NCBI RefSeq assembly: GCF_007421815.1
Contig: NZ_VLNT01000008.1
Coordinates: 107,663 to 171,662, forward strand
Direction of reading: 5' to 3'
Origin: Aeromicrobium piscarium
GTDB taxonomy: Bacteria; Actinomycetota; Actinomycetes; Propionibacteriales; Nocardioidaceae
Length of the DNA stretch: 64,000 bases
In this document: positions 1 through 7,778 of the stretch, in pieces
Position numbering within the stretch: position 1 is the first letter of the stretch
How the letters are laid out: each line of letters starts with the position of its first letter
Position numbers and translations under genes: made by a program
Notes under the pieces: model-generated
What the model saw: the letters and a program-made list of their open reading frames with translations, nothing else
What the model was told of the DNA's origin: nothing
Databases searched by the model: none

Positions 1-495
1 ACGCAGATCATGGTGAACGACTCCGGCGAGATCCTCGCCCGCTCCAATACCGTGCTCGAGGGGTACTGGGACAACCCCGAGGCGAGTGCCGAGTCGCTCG
101 CGGACGGCTGGTTCCATACGGGCGACGGTGGCACCTATGAGGACGGCCAGGTGACGATCCTCGACCGCAAGAAGGACGTCATCGTCTCCGGTGGCGAGAA
201 CGTATCGTCGATCGAGGTCGAGGATGCTCTCGCCTCGCACCCGGCCGTCCGTGAGGTCGCCGTCATCGGCATCCCCGATGACAAATGGGGCGAGCTCGTC
301 ACCGCGCTCGTGGTGATCGAGGGCGAGGTCACCGATGATGAGCTGAAGGCCCATGCCCGCGAGCGGCTGGCCGGCTACAAGGTGCCGAAACGCGTCGAGT
401 TCCGCGAGGAGCTGGCCCGCACCGCGACCGGCAAGCTGCAGAAGTTCAAGCTGCGCCAGGAGTTCTGGTCCGGTCGCAACCGCACGGTCAACTGA
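1..495 (+). CDS. Acyl-CoA synthetase (AMP-forming), C-terminal part
   Basis: The reading frame is open from base 1, so only the last 165 codons of an ANL-superfamily adenylating enzyme are in the window. Such enzymes activate a carboxylic acid to an acyl-adenylate and then an acyl-CoA. Visible motifs are the GWFHTGD core, the hinge region around LDRKKD and the VSGGENVSS segment typical of medium/long-chain acyl-CoA synthetases. The C-terminal TATGKLQKF motif carries the catalytic lysine. The protein ends normally about 15 residues after it. Substrate cannot be told from this part. It lies convergent to the toxin-antitoxin pair that follows, so its operon is to the left of the window. Confidence 0.9.
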   Translation, partial: TQIMVNDSGEILARSNTVLEGYWDNPEASAESLADGWFHTGDGGTYEDGQVTILDRKKDVIVSGGENVSSIEVEDALASHPAVREVAVIGIPDDKWGELVTALVVIEGEVTDDELKAHARERLAGYKVPKRVEFREELARTATGKLQKFKLRQEFWSGRNRTVN

Positions 496-504
496 CCTGA
501 CGTC

Positions 505-870
505 TCATGACCAATCCCGAAGGAGGTCGGCCGATGCCTCGGCGGCGACCCGTCCCTCTGCAACCCCGATCACCATGTCGTAGGCAGGGTCGTCCGGAGC
601 ATCGACATCGCAGCCGTTGACGCCGAGGAAGACGACAGTGGCGAGCCAGCCCAAACGCTTGTTCCCGTCGACGAGCGGGTGGTTCCTGACGATCGACTCC
701 AGCAGCACGGCAGCTTTGAGATGTACCCCTTCATATGCGTCCTCGCCGTAGAGAGACGTCCGCGGCCGATACGCAGCCGAATCCAGGAGCCCGAGGTCCC
801 GTACGGGCCCGACGGCGAGATCGGTCGCCAGATCCAGCAGATCGGTGAGGGTGAGATAGACGACCGTCAT
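505..870 (-). CDS. doc: Doc-type (Fic/DOC family) toxin
   Basis: A 121-residue death-on-curing protein. Doc toxins are Fic-fold kinases that phosphorylate EF-Tu and stop translation. The diagnostic motif HPLVDGNKR is at residues 64-72 (family form HxFx[D/N][A/G]NKR); Leu stands where Phe is usual. Length is normal for Doc. Its ATG overlaps the TGA of the upstream antitoxin gene by 4 bases, the usual order antitoxin then toxin. Activity is inferred from the motif only. Confidence 0.88.
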   Translation of the reverse strand: MTVVYLTLTDLLDLATDLAVGPVRDLGLLDSAAYRPRTSLYGEDAYEGVHLKAAVLLESIVRNHPLVDGNKRLGWLATVVFLGVNGCDVDAPDDPAYDMVIGVAEGRVAAEASADLLRDWS

Positions 871-1070
871 CGACCGAGGCGATCGAGGAGGTCGGCGTAG
901 CGAGCTCTCGCCGAAGCCGACAGCTCCGCGACCCGCTCTCGGTGCCCCCGACGCTCAGCCGCTTCGAGGATCGCGCGCACCGCAGCCTCCTGCTTGCTGA
1001 CGCCCAGGGTGTCCGCGAGCTCGATGAGGGCGCGGTTCTGCTCGTCCGTCAATCGAAGAGTCATGGCCAT
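867..1070 (-). CDS. Ribbon-helix-helix antitoxin paired with Doc
   Basis: A 67-residue protein beginning MAMTLRLTDEQ, a typical ribbon-helix-helix N-terminus in which the beta strand is followed by helices (LGVSKQEAAVRAIL). The C-terminal part is charged and alpha-helical (ELSASARARYADLLDRL) and probably neutralises the toxin. The start at 1070 fits this family; an upstream in-frame start at 1169 would add 33 residues with no domain character and overlap the divergent hydrolase gene. It probably autoregulates the pair, as known for RHH antitoxins; no operator was identified. Confidence 0.82.
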   Translation of the reverse strand: MAMTLRLTDEQNRALIELADTLGVSKQEAAVRAILEAAERRGHRERVAELSASARARYADLLDRLGR

Positions 1071-1114
1071 AGACTCATGATACCGCACTGATACCACATG
1101 GGAGGAATCGAGCG

Positions 1115-2215
1115 ATGAGCACTGAAGGAGTCCGCGAGCTGATCGAACGGACGGCAAGGGAGCAGACATTGCCAGGCGCGGTCTGGGTGACGATCCGCGA
1201 AGGCCGAACGGCCGTGGACGCCGTCGGCCACGAGCCCGACAGCGTCTTCCGCATCGCCTCGCTCACCAAGCCGCTCGTCGCGATGCTGACACTGTGCCTG
1301 GCCGATCGAGGCGTTCTCGCGCTGGACGACCGGATCGATCGCTGGTTGCCCGAGCTGTCCGGACGACGGGTGCTGCGGGCCCTGGGCTCCGACCTAGACG
1401 ACACGGTGCCCGTCCGCCGGGCTCTCACGGTGCACGACCTGCTGACGATGGGGATGGGCTTCGGCTGGCATCCGGCCTTCGACGGCAGCCAGCCGCTCCA
1501 GCGGGCGATCACCGATCATGGCCTCGGGCCGAGCGCCTTCGCCCCGGCGATGGACCCCGCCACCTGGCTCGAGCAGGTCGGAGCACTGCCGATGATCCAT
1601 CAGCCCGGCGAGGGGTGGCTCTACGACTCGTCCCACACGGCGCTCGGCATCTTGCTGGAGCGTACCGGTGGCGCCGACCTCGATGCGCTGCTCGCCGAGC
1701 ACGTCACGGGGCCGCTAGGCATGGGCGAGACGACCTACACCCTGGACGAGCGGACGCTGCCGCGACTCCCGGCGCTCCTCACCGGCGACCCGCCCACGAT
1801 CGAGCGTCCGGCCGGCGACCCGGAGGCGAACATCACGCCGGCGATCCGCGGCGGAGCGACCGGCCTCTTCTCGACCGCCGCTGATCTGACCCGACTGGCC
1901 CTCGCGTTCCTCGGAGAGGACACCGGACTGCCCGGAGGGGTGATCGACGCGATGCGCCAGGACCACCGTGCACCGGGTCAACGCGCGATGAGCGAGCTCT
2001 TCCTCGAGCCCGGCACCGGATGGGGCTATGGCGTGAGCGTCGACGTGCGGCCGCGGTACGGATCGACCGATCGCTTCGGCTGGTCCGGCGGCACGGGCAC
2101 GACCCTGTTCGCCGATCCGCGCCGCCGCACGGCGGGCATCCTGCTCACCCAGGTGGGCTTCGACGCCGAGTTCATGTCGCCGCTCCTCAAACGCTTCTGG
2201 CAGCTCACCGCCTGA
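1115..2215 (+). CDS. Serine hydrolase, beta-lactamase/class C PBP family
   Basis: A 366-residue protein of the beta-lactamase-related serine hydrolase family (esterases, D-aminopeptidases, PBP4*-like proteins). The nucleophile motif SxxK is SLTK at residues 49-52. The second motif is YDS at residue 170, where penicillin-binding enzymes have YxN. A third strand motif GWSGGTG lies near residue 322. No signal peptide is evident, so it is probably cytoplasmic and more likely an esterase or peptidase than a true beta-lactamase. GGAGG sits a suitable distance before the ATG. It is divergent from the toxin-antitoxin operon and convergent with the catabolic operon. Confidence 0.85.
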   Translation: MSTEGVRELIERTAREQTLPGAVWVTIREGRTAVDAVGHEPDSVFRIASLTKPLVAMLTLCLADRGVLALDDRIDRWLPELSGRRVLRALGSDLDDTVPVRRALTVHDLLTMGMGFGWHPAFDGSQPLQRAITDHGLGPSAFAPAMDPATWLEQVGALPMIHQPGEGWLYDSSHTALGILLERTGGADLDALLAEHVTGPLGMGETTYTLDERTLPRLPALLTGDPPTIERPAGDPEANITPAIRGGATGLFSTAADLTRLALAFLGEDTGLPGGVIDAMRQDHRAPGQRAMSELFLEPGTGWGYGVSVDVRPRYGSTDRFGWSGGTGTTLFADPRRRTAGILLTQVGFDAEFMSPLLKRFWQLTA

Positions 2216-2225
2216 GAACGGGTCC

Positions 2226-3599
2226 TCAGGGGTGACGGGTCGCGGCGGCGTCGTTCGCGGCGAGATACGACAAACCGAAGGCCGAGAGCAGGCCATTGCC
2301 GGCGAGATAGCCGCCCGCTCCGTGGCCGGAGATCCCCACGGCCGCACCCCCGGCGGCGTAGAGGCCGGGGATCGACGTGCCATCGGCCCTCGTCACCCTC
2401 GCCTGCGCGTCCACCCGCAAGCCTCCCTGCGTGTGGAAGAGCGCCGGCTTCACGAACACCGCCCCGAAGGGCGGGGTGAGAGGCGTGGACCAGGTCCGTC
2501 GGCCGAAGGGATCCTCCGCGCCGTCCCCGCCGGCCCTCGCCTGCTCCACGGTCTCGCCCAGGCCCCGCCGGTCGACGCCGATCGCGTCCGCGAGCTCGTC
2601 GACGGTCGAGGCCCAGCGCACGCCGCCCGATGACACCACATCGCGGTAATCCTGGAACTCCAGGCACGCCTCATGGATGCGCTCGTCCAGCACGATCCAC
2701 GCCTCGCCGTCCTGCGCGTTCTCCAGCACCTGCGCGGCGTACTCCGAATACCCCGTGGTCTCGTCGCCGAAGCGGCAACCGGTGCGGTCGACGAGGAAGC
2801 CTCCGTGCATGACGGTGGCCCAGCCCGCGAGGGTCGCGGCGGGCATCGCCAAGGCGGCGTGGCCTTGATACGCGTCCAGGAATCCCGTCGCGGCGCCCAG
2901 CCGCTCGCCGATCCGCAGCGCGTCACCCGTGGAGCCTTCGCTGCCGTGGTAGATCGCCTCGCTGATCTCGGGAATGTGGCGGCCGACGAGACCGGCATCC
3001 GCTCCGAATCCATTCGTCGCCAGCACCACGGCCCGTGTCGGGATCCGCTCGGAACCGCCGGGACCCTCGATCGTGACCGCCTCGACTCCGTCGGGGCCGA
3101 CCGCGACATCGGTCAGCCGCGCCGGGACCAGCAGGTCGATCAGCTCGGACTCGCGCACCCGCCGCAGCAGGTGCTGCAACAAGGCCCGTCCCGCACGTCC
3201 CTCGATGGAATGACAGCGCTGCACCGAGTGACCCGGGTAGTGGAAATCGGTCACCAGGGTCAGCGGCACCCGCAGGCTGTCGGCCATCCACTCCACCAGC
3301 GGTGCGCTCACCTCCGCCAACGCCCGGGTGACGACCGGATCGGCCTCGCCGCGAGTCTTGGCCTGCACATCGCCGACGAACGTGTCGACGGAATCCTCGA
3401 TGCCCTCCTCACGCTGCCAGCGGCTCCCAACTCCCGGGATCATGGCCGTCGACATCGACGTGTTGTTGCCCGCGGCGAAGTGCTCGTTGCGCTCGACGAC
3501 GAGGACCGACAGTCCCAGCTCCGCCGCACGGAGCGCTGCCACCAGACCGCCGCCGGCCCCCGCGACGACGAGGTCAGGGCCTTCGGCCTCCATGGTCAT
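2226..3599 (-). CDS. FAD-dependent oxidoreductase, fumarate reductase/succinate dehydrogenase flavoprotein-like
   Basis: A 457-residue flavoprotein with the N-terminal dinucleotide-binding GAGGGLVAA motif near residues 13-21 and an acidic end of strand 2 (VVERNEH). A second FAD segment is YAAGGAAVG...HGAGGYLAGNG near the C-terminus. The family includes fumarate reductases, 3-ketosteroid dehydrogenases and L-aspartate oxidase; it probably oxidises or reduces a C=C bond next to a carboxylate. The ATG at 3597-3599 overlaps the TGA of the racemase-family gene by 4 bases. It is the last gene of the seven-gene operon that starts with the solute-binding protein at 8990. Substrate unknown. Confidence 0.85.
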   Translation of the reverse strand: MTMEAEGPDLVVAGAGGGLVAALRAAELGLSVLVVERNEHFAAGNNTSMSTAMIPGVGSRWQREEGIEDSVDTFVGDVQAKTRGEADPVVTRALAEVSAPLVEWMADSLRVPLTLVTDFHYPGHSVQRCHSIEGRAGRALLQHLLRRVRESELIDLLVPARLTDVAVGPDGVEAVTIEGPGGSERIPTRAVVLATNGFGADAGLVGRHIPEISEAIYHGSEGSTGDALRIGERLGAATGFLDAYQGHAALAMPAATLAGWATVMHGGFLVDRTGCRFGDETTGYSEYAAQVLENAQDGEAWIVLDERIHEACLEFQDYRDVVSSGGVRWASTVDELADAIGVDRRGLGETVEQARAGGDGAEDPFGRRTWSTPLTPPFGAVFVKPALFHTQGGLRVDAQARVTRADGTSIPGLYAAGGAAVGISGHGAGGYLAGNGLLSAFGLSYLAANDAAATRHP

Positions 3600-4225
3600 G
3601 CGGCGACCTCCGGCAGCATCGCGATCATGCGGAGCGCCACCGCGGTCGGGTCGACCAGCGCGGCCGACTGGCCGGTGGTCGTCACATCGACCGCCGAGCA
3701 GGCGTTGATGACCGCCTGGACTCCCAGGGAGCCCATCGTCTTCTCGACCGCCGCCGCCCAGATCTCGTCCTTCGCGATGTCCTCGACCGACAGGTGCATG
3801 ACCGCGGTCGGCGCGGCCGGGACGCCGTAGACCCCGAGTCGGCGATCCAGTTCCGCGGCGATCGCGGCGGTGCGCGCCACCGCGCCCACGGTCAGCCCCA
3901 GCCCGCGCAGGTAGTGCGCGGTCGCCCGGCCGATGCCGTAGACCGGCAGCGGCAGGGCATCGGCGTGGTCGACCACCGGATCCAGGACGCAGTCGGGAAG
4001 GAATCCGTCGAATCCGGCCGGATCGACCGAGGCGAAGTAGCGGATCATCGCCTCCTCGGACGCCGTGATCGCCGCAGCGTCCTCCAAAGCCGTCGGCGCC
4101 GCAGTACCGATATTCCGCAGCTCGATCGACAGACCCGGCGGACACAGCCGGTCGTAGCGCGCCTGTCGGCGACCTACTTCCTCGTCGCTCACATCGATAG
4201 GTGTGACCGCCAGCAGGCGCATCAT
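3596..4225 (-). CDS. Asp/Glu/hydantoin racemase family enzyme
   Basis: A 209-residue protein. The family contains aspartate/glutamate racemases, hydantoin racemases, arylmalonate decarboxylase and maleate isomerase, all using one or two active-site cysteines. Here both are present: C79 in LPDCVLD and C176 in INACSAVD, the two-cysteine pattern expected for a racemase. The gene follows livF after 25 bases and overlaps the flavoprotein gene by 4. Because a hydantoinase-like gene is in the same regulon, hydantoin or amino-acid racemisation is an attractive but unproven role. Confidence 0.82.
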   Translation of the reverse strand: MMRLLAVTPIDVSDEEVGRRQARYDRLCPPGLSIELRNIGTAAPTALEDAAAITASEEAMIRYFASVDPAGFDGFLPDCVLDPVVDHADALPLPVYGIGRATAHYLRGLGLTVGAVARTAAIAAELDRRLGVYGVPAAPTAVMHLSVEDIAKDEIWAAAVEKTMGSLGVQAVINACSAVDVTTTGQSAALVDPTAVALRMIAMLPEVAA

Positions 4226-4250
4226 CGTGCTCCTCTCACGTGTCCCGGCC

Positions 4251-4955
4251 CTACAGGCCGAGATAGGCGTCGCGGACCCGAGAGTCCTCCAGCAGATCCC
4301 CTCCGGTGCCCTCCAGGACGATCGACCCGTTCTCGATCACATACGCACGATCGGAGATGCCGAGGGCCTGCTTGGCGTTCTGCTCCACCACGAGCACCGA
4401 CACCCCGGTCTCCCGGATCGCGCTGATCGCGGCAAGCACCTGATGGGCCAGATTCGGGGCGAGACCCACCGAGGGCTCGTCCAGCGTCAGGCAACGCGGC
4501 CGGGCCATCATGGCGCGGCCGATCGCCAGCATCTGCTGCTGACCGCCGGACATCGTGTCCGCGCGCTGGGCTCGACGCTCGGCCAGGATCGGGAACAGGT
4601 CGAAGACCTCGTCCAAGGAGCCCTTGATCGACGCGTGCGGTTGCGTGTACGCGCCCATCTCGAGGTTCTCGGCGACGTTGAGGTTGCCGAAGAGCGCCCG
4701 GTCCTGCGGCACATGGACCAGACCTGCCTTGACGATCTGGTCCGCGCGCAGCGACCCCATGTCGCGGCCCTCGAACTGGATCGATCCCTTGGACGGCGAC
4801 AGGATGCCGGCGAGAGCCCGCAGGGTGGTGGTCTTGCCCGCACCGTTGGCGCCGATCAGCGAGACGATCTCCCCCTCGCCGACGTGCAGATTCAGGCCGT
4901 GGAGGATCTCCAGCTTCCGATAGCCGGCGTGCAGATCGTTGACTGTCAGAATCAC
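4251..4955 (-). CDS. livF: Branched-chain-amino-acid-type ABC transporter ATP-binding protein LivF
   Basis: A 234-residue ATPase of the LivF type. Walker A is GANGAGKTTT at residues 35-44, the signature is MSGGQQQML, and Walker B is LTLDEPSVGLAP. The start is a GTG at 4953-4955 whose GTGA overlaps the livG stop. It should form a heterodimer with LivG and drive import through LivH-LivM. Family members carry branched-chain amino acids, amides, urea or aromatic acids; the neighbouring catabolic genes suggest a carboxylate or amide substrate. Confidence 0.93.
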   Translation of the reverse strand: MILTVNDLHAGYRKLEILHGLNLHVGEGEIVSLIGANGAGKTTTLRALAGILSPSKGSIQFEGRDMGSLRADQIVKAGLVHVPQDRALFGNLNVAENLEMGAYTQPHASIKGSLDEVFDLFPILAERRAQRADTMSGGQQQMLAIGRAMMARPRCLTLDEPSVGLAPNLAHQVLAAISAIRETGVSVLVVEQNAKQALGISDRAYVIENGSIVLEGTGGDLLEDSRVRDAYLGL

Positions 4956-5686
4956 GCGTAGTCCTCTCCCAGGTAGGCCTCGACCACGACTGGATCCTCG
5001 GTGACCTCGCGCGGATCCCCGAGCGCCAGTTGGGCGCCCTCGTGCATCACCAGCAGTCGTTCGGAGAGGGCCAGGACCGCCGCCATGATGTGCTCGATGA
5101 ACATCACGGTCAGTCCCTCGCCGTGCAGTGTCCGCAGCAGCTCGATCATCGGGGCACGCTCGGCCGGCACCAGCCCGGCCAGCACCTCGTCGAGCAGGAT
5201 CACCTGCGGGTCGAGGGCGAGCGCTCGGGCCAGCTCGAGTCGCTTCAAGGCTGCGGTCGGCAGGCTCGCCGGCATGGCGGTGGCATAGCGTCCGAGCTGC
5301 ACGCGCTCGATCACGTCGAGGGCCTTGTGCCGGGCGGCATGCGGGGCGGGCGTGTGCTGGTGGGTCGCGATCATGACATTCTCGAGCACGTTCATGCTCT
5401 CGAAGGGACGCATCAGCTGGAAGGTCCTGACCAGCCCGGCCTTCGCCACCCGGTCCGCCGGCCACCCGGTGATGTCGGTGCCGTCGAAGACGATCCGGCC
5501 CTCCGTCGGCCGCTGCTCCCCCGCGATCAACGAGAAGAGTGTCGTCTTGCCGGCGCCGTTCGGCCCCACGATCCCCAGGAACTCGTGTTCGGCGACCTCG
5601 ATGCCGATGTCGTCCACCGCGGTCAGGCCGGCGAATCGCTTGGTCAGGCCCTCGATCGACAACAGGCTCGTGCCTCGCTCGCTCAC
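4952..5686 (-). CDS. livG: Branched-chain-amino-acid-type ABC transporter ATP-binding protein LivG
   Basis: A 244-residue ATPase paired with LivF. Walker A is GPNGAGKT at residues 41-48 and Walker B is VILLDEVLAGL near residues 162-172, with the catalytic Glu at 167. The ABC signature is abnormal: where family members have LSxGxxR the sequence reads LPTAALKR (about 142-149), losing the Ser-Gly pair. In the heterodimer this would weaken the ATP site made with LivF's Walker A. The region is otherwise intact, so the gene is probably functional. It overlaps livM by 4 bases. Confidence 0.92.
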   Translation of the reverse strand: MSERGTSLLSIEGLTKRFAGLTAVDDIGIEVAEHEFLGIVGPNGAGKTTLFSLIAGEQRPTEGRIVFDGTDITGWPADRVAKAGLVRTFQLMRPFESMNVLENVMIATHQHTPAPHAARHKALDVIERVQLGRYATAMPASLPTAALKRLELARALALDPQVILLDEVLAGLVPAERAPMIELLRTLHGEGLTVMFIEHIMAAVLALSERLLVMHEGAQLALGDPREVTEDPVVVEAYLGEDYA

Positions 5687-6741
5687 TGGTTCTTCCTCTC
5701 GGTGATCTTGTCCTTGAGAGTCCCGTAGATGCCCTTGCGCATGAAGAGCACGATGACGATGAGCAGGACGGCGTAGACCGCGACATCCAGTCCCGAGACT
5801 CCCTGGAGGAACTCCAGATAGGACGGCGGGTCGCGCAGCAGCTCCTTGATGTACTCCGCGAGCGGGCCCACGATCAGCGCACCGACGAGCGGACCCCAGA
5901 TGGTGCCGATGCCGCCGAGCACCGCGGGGACGATCGCCTGCACCGAGACGTGGGTGCCGAAGGCCTGCTCGGGGCCCACGAAGAAGTAGTACTGCGCGTA
6001 GTAGGCGCCGGCGATGGCGGTCACGGCACAGCTGAGCATCACGGCCACCAGACGCGTGCGCATGACATTGATGCCCAGCGAGGCGGCCGCCACCTCGTCA
6101 TCGCGCGCGGCCTGGACGTACCGCCCGGGTCGCGAGCGGGCATAGAGGATGGTGATGCCCAGCGCGATCACCAGCAGGCCGCTCGGAATCCAGACGTACC
6201 AGTCGTTGCCCTGGCGGAACTGCATGTGCCAGAAGGACTCCTCGCCCAGGATGGGCAGGCTCAACCCGTCGGTCTTGTTGAGGAACTCCAGGTTCTGCGC
6301 CAGGAGCAGGAACATCTGCGCGAAGGCGAAGGTGGCCAGCGCGAAGTAGGCTCCCGCCAGCTTGTACCGCAGGCAGAGGAAGGCGATGAAGGTGCCGATC
6401 GCCGCCGCGAACACCGCCCCGATGATCATCGCGATCCATGGGGAGAGCTCGTACTCGATCACCAGATAGGCATTGGTGTAGGCACCGACACCGAAGAAGG
6501 CGGCGTGGCCGAAGCTGAACAGCCCGCCGAATCCGCTCATCAGGTTCCAGCCGACGCCCATGATCGCGAAGATCAAGGTGAGCACGAGGATGGACTCGAT
6601 CCGCTCGTTGACGACCAGCGGGAGCACGGCGAGCACGACCGCCAGGACGCCCAGCGTGATGAGCGAGTTGCGCAGGTCCGTGTCCCGCAGCCGGGGATCG
6701 TCGGCTGCCACGCGCGGCAGCTCGGTCTCTGTCTGCTTCAT
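5683..6741 (-). CDS. livM: Branched-chain-amino-acid-type ABC transporter permease LivM
   Basis: A 352-residue polytopic membrane protein with about ten hydrophobic segments. It has the LivM hallmark GVGWNLMSGFGGLFSFGHAAFFGVGAY-like region (Gly/Phe-rich, around residues 60-90) and the conserved ARDDEVAAASLGIN coupling-helix motif that contacts the ATPase. It forms the channel with LivH. Its start overlaps the livH stop by 4 bases. A cytoplasmic C-terminal tail rich in Lys/Glu follows the last helix. Confidence 0.93.
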   Translation of the reverse strand: MKQTETELPRVAADDPRLRDTDLRNSLITLGVLAVVLAVLPLVVNERIESILVLTLIFAIMGVGWNLMSGFGGLFSFGHAAFFGVGAYTNAYLVIEYELSPWIAMIIGAVFAAAIGTFIAFLCLRYKLAGAYFALATFAFAQMFLLLAQNLEFLNKTDGLSLPILGEESFWHMQFRQGNDWYVWIPSGLLVIALGITILYARSRPGRYVQAARDDEVAAASLGINVMRTRLVAVMLSCAVTAIAGAYYAQYYFFVGPEQAFGTHVSVQAIVPAVLGGIGTIWGPLVGALIVGPLAEYIKELLRDPPSYLEFLQGVSGLDVAVYAVLLIVIVLFMRKGIYGTLKDKITERKNQ

Positions 6742-7736
6742 GGGCGAACTCCGAACAATCCTTGGGGACGGAACAACAGCACCAGCACGAAGACCACGAA
6801 GACGAGGAGCAGTGCCCCGGTCCCCGGCAGGTACAGCGCGCCGATGGTCTGCACCAGCCCGATGATCAGACCGCCGGTGATCGCTCCCACCACCGAGCCG
6901 AGGCCGCCGAGCACGACGATGACGAAGGCGAGCACGGTGAAGCTCTCACCGACCGTCGGGGTCAGGCTCGTGAACGGAGCGGTCAGACCGCCGGCGACGG
7001 CGACACAGGCAGCACCGATGCCGAAGGTCATCGCGTACACCCGGCCGACATTGACGCCGACGAGCGCCGCACCCTGCGCATTCGACGCGACGGAGCGGAT
7101 CGACATGCCGAAGGAGGTCCGCCGCAGCAGCAGCGTCAGCAGCGCCGCGACGAGGAGCGCCCCGAAGAACGCGATCAGCCGCTCATAGGTCGCCACGGCG
7201 CCGAACACCCGCAGCGACCCGTCGACCGATCCGGGGACCGACACCGGGCGTCCGCCGAAGACCATCAGCAGCGTGTTGACGATCAGCAGCTGCAGCCCGA
7301 GCGTGATCAGCAACGGTCCCTCATGGCTGCCCTCCGTGGTGAGCTTGTTCAGCAGCAGCCGTTGGACGAGGAAGCCGAAGCCGAACATGAGCGGCACCGC
7401 GATGAGCGTGGAGAGGTACACCGGGATGCCGGCGCTCGTCGTCAGCGCGTACACGAAGTACAGGGCCAGCGTCAGCATCGCGCCGTGGGCGAAGTTCACC
7501 ACGCCCAGCACGCCGAAGATCAGCGTGAGGCCGATCGAGACGAGCGCGTACACACCTCCCAGCAGCAGTCCGCTGACGATCGACTGGGTCACGAGGCCGG
7601 AGTCTCGGTTGCCGAAGAGATAGATCGCTGCCAGCGCGAGGATCACGATCCCCGCTGCCAGGAGCGGCGATCGAGCCTGCTGTCGCCAGGGACTCGCGGC
7701 CGAGGTCGATTCGGCCGCGTTCGCGTGCTGCGGCAT
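6738..7736 (-). CDS. livH: Branched-chain-amino-acid-type ABC transporter permease LivH
   Basis: A 332-residue membrane protein of the LivH type, with the conserved GGVYALVSIGLTLIFGVLGV segment followed by NFAHGA. The coupling motif is RSVASNAQGAALVGVNV. A 24-residue polar leader precedes the first helix, somewhat longer than usual. It follows the solute-binding protein gene after a 42-base gap and is translationally coupled to livM. Confidence 0.93.
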   Translation of the reverse strand: MPQHANAAESTSAASPWRQQARSPLLAAGIVILALAAIYLFGNRDSGLVTQSIVSGLLLGGVYALVSIGLTLIFGVLGVVNFAHGAMLTLALYFVYALTTSAGIPVYLSTLIAVPLMFGFGFLVQRLLLNKLTTEGSHEGPLLITLGLQLLIVNTLLMVFGGRPVSVPGSVDGSLRVFGAVATYERLIAFFGALLVAALLTLLLRRTSFGMSIRSVASNAQGAALVGVNVGRVYAMTFGIGAACVAVAGGLTAPFTSLTPTVGESFTVLAFVIVVLGGLGSVVGAITGGLIIGLVQTIGALYLPGTGALLLVFVVFVLVLLFRPQGLFGVRP

Positions 7737-7778
7737 GGGTGGTGGCCCTTTCGAAGTGGTGGGGGGAAGGACGGCGGA

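Noticed and set aside
3600..4145. N-terminal extension of the flavoprotein gene
   Set aside because: The upstream part overlaps the racemase-family gene in another frame, and the Rossmann motif begins right after the 3599 start.
5539..7188. A plus-strand 549-codon frame opposite livM and livH
   Set aside because: Mirror of the permease genes, rich in Asp/Glu/His/Arg, with no domain or ribosome site.
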